A stretch of DNA of 64,000 nucleotides from Paragemmobacter kunshanensis (lineage in GTDB: Bacteria; Pseudomonadota; Alphaproteobacteria; Rhodobacterales; Rhodobacteraceae), in NCBI RefSeq assembly GCF_011059185.1, contig NZ_JAALFE010000007.1, forward strand, positions 117,515 through 181,514. Reading direction: 5' to 3'. Positions within the stretch are counted from its first letter, which is position 1; each line of letters starts with the position of its first letter. The notes below the pieces were generated by a model that was not told the origin of the DNA, did not search any database, and worked only from the letters and a program-made list of their open reading frames with translations. Below, in pieces: positions 63,086 through 64,000 of this stretch. The translations under genes were made by a program, and so were the position numbers.

Positions 63086-64000
63086 ATGACCCGCCCGCCC
63101 AAAGCCCCTGCCAGCACCGCGCCCGCAGGCGACCGCATCGCCAAGGTCCTGTCGCGCGCAGGCATCGCCTCCCGGCGCGAGGCGGAACGGATGATCGCCG
63201 CGGGCGAAGTCGCCGTGAATGGCAAGGTCATCGACAGCCCCGCCCTGAATGTCGGCCCCGGGGACCGCATCACCGTCAACGGCCAACCCCTTGCCGCGCC
63301 CGAACCCGCGCGCCTCTGGCTCTATTACAAGCCCGAAGGGCTCGTCACCTCTGCCGTCGATGAAAAGGGCCGCGACACCGTCTTCGACCACCTTCCCGAA
63401 GACATGCCCCGCGTCATGTCCGTGGGCCGCCTCGACCTCAATTCCGAAGGCCTCCTCCTCCTCACCAACGATGGCGAACTCAAGCGCCGCCTCGAACTGC
63501 CCTCCACCGGCTGGCTGCGCAAATACCGCGTGCGCGTCAAGGGCAACCCCACCGATCCCGATCTGGAACCGCTCCGCAAGGGGATCACCGTGGATGGCGA
63601 AACCTTCCAGCCCATGCAGGTCATGCTCGACCGCCACCAAGGCGCGAATGCCTGGCTGACCGTGGGCCTGCGCGAAGGCAAGAACCGCGAGATCCGGCGC
63701 GCCATGTCGGCCATCGGCCTGACGGTGAACCGCCTGATCCGCACCAGCTATGGCCCCTTCCGCCTGAACGAGCTGAAACCCGGCGAGGTGGAGGAAGTCC
63801 GCCCCCGCGTCCTGCGCGATCAGCTCGGCCTGACGGGCGAGGCGTCGGATGGCGCGGACTCCGCCCGCAAGCCCGTCCCGAAGACCGCCCCGAAAACTGC
63901 CCGCAAGCCCGATCAGAAATCCGCCCGCACCGCCGCGCCAGCCGCGCCCGACGGCGCCGCCCGCCCGCGCCGCGGCACGCGATGCGGGGGCGCCGGTCTT
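63086..64000 (+). CDS. rluB: Pseudouridine synthase, RluB type (3' end outside window)
   Basis: Enzyme that makes pseudouridine in 23S rRNA (RluB modifies position 2605). I translated from ATG 63086; the frame stays open for 305 codons to the window edge. N-terminal S4 domain (DRIAKVLSRAGIASRREAER), then the catalytic GRLDLNSEGLLLLTNDGEL (Asp nucleophile, about residue 117) and a GKNREIRRAMSAIGLTVNRL motif. From about residue 255 the protein becomes a basic, alanine/proline/lysine-rich tail of unknown length. It is divergent from tadA. Confidence 0.95.
   Translation, partial: MTRPPKAPASTAPAGDRIAKVLSRAGIASRREAERMIAAGEVAVNGKVIDSPALNVGPGDRITVNGQPLAAPEPARLWLYYKPEGLVTSAVDEKGRDTVFDHLPEDMPRVMSVGRLDLNSEGLLLLTNDGELKRRLELPSTGWLRKYRVRVKGNPTDPDLEPLRKGITVDGETFQPMQVMLDRHQGANAWLTVGLREGKNREIRRAMSAIGLTVNRLIRTSYGPFRLNELKPGEVEEVRPRVLRDQLGLTGEASDGADSARKPVPKTAPKTARKPDQKSARTAAPAAPDGAARPRRGTRCGGAGL

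Overview
This 64 kb window is high-G+C chromosomal DNA, almost certainly from an alphaproteobacterium of the Rhodobacteraceae (Rhodobacter/Gemmobacter/Tabrizicola type). Evidence: a BioMNY biotin transporter, an alphaproteobacterial mraZ-rsmH-ftsL-ftsI-murE-murF-mraY cluster, a DUF1127 gene followed by CCUCCUCCC-loop RNA hairpins as in the CcaF1/CcsR locus of Rhodobacter sphaeroides, a GatCA pair and recurrent G/C-rich gene-end hairpins. There is no phage, insertion sequence or CRISPR array. The region is mostly core chromosome, with one accessory-type block (a Tad pilus locus).

Layout. 1-4.6 kb: topA (runs off the left edge) and dprA on the minus strand, separated by 0.9 kb that contains a degenerate 76-bp tandem repeat. 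4.8-8.1 kb: gabT, then bioM-bioN-bioY. 8.2-15.9 kb: dcw cell-wall/division cluster on the minus strand, with overlapping stop/start codons and a mraZ leader carrying in-phase MraZ-type boxes. 16.6-18.3 kb: a small autoregulated operon of two VOC proteins and a TetR regulator. 18.4-24.5 kb: a small hypothetical gene, mrp (Fe-S carrier), the DUF1127/CcsR-like RNA locus, benE and uvrD. 24.8-32.9 kb: pyruvate carboxylase, two tRNAs (Gly-GCC, Leu-TAA), a META-domain protein, a two-subunit CoA transferase, a small GNAT and a lytic transglycosylase. 33.2-45.5 kb: Tad/Flp pilus locus (two pilins, CpaB, CpaC, an OmpA lipoprotein, CpaE, CpaF, TadB, TadC, two TPR lipoproteins, prepilin peptidase, and an uncharacterised AAA+ ATPase). 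45.6-52.7 kb: 5-formyl-THF cyclo-ligase, MgtE, guanine deaminase, a formate/nitrite-type channel, an RraB-like protein, an 8-oxoguanine-deaminase-type amidohydrolase and an inositol-phosphatase-like enzyme. 52.8-57.5 kb: an XRE regulator, a quinone oxidoreductase, LysR, a second DUF1127 protein, a Bax-inhibitor-like protein, GNAT and rpmG. 57.8-64 kb: rnpB, an AmpD-type amidase, a lipoprotein, gatA, gatC, an MBL hydrolase, tadA and rluB (runs off the right edge).

The most notable locus is 20.1-20.8 kb. A 71-codon DUF1127 gene is followed by nine consecutive stem-loops whose loops display CCUCC-type sequence. Seven share an identical 13-nt core, and the last forms an intrinsic terminator. This matches the CcaF1-CcsR arrangement (four sRNAs in R. 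sphaeroides) but looks expanded. Other noteworthy items are a promoter whose spacer is a TetR-type palindrome, an uncharacterised ATPase closing a Tad locus that shows no TadE/F/G here, clusters of A/T-rich extragenic dyads, and a 22-23 bp extragenic element found six times at gene borders.
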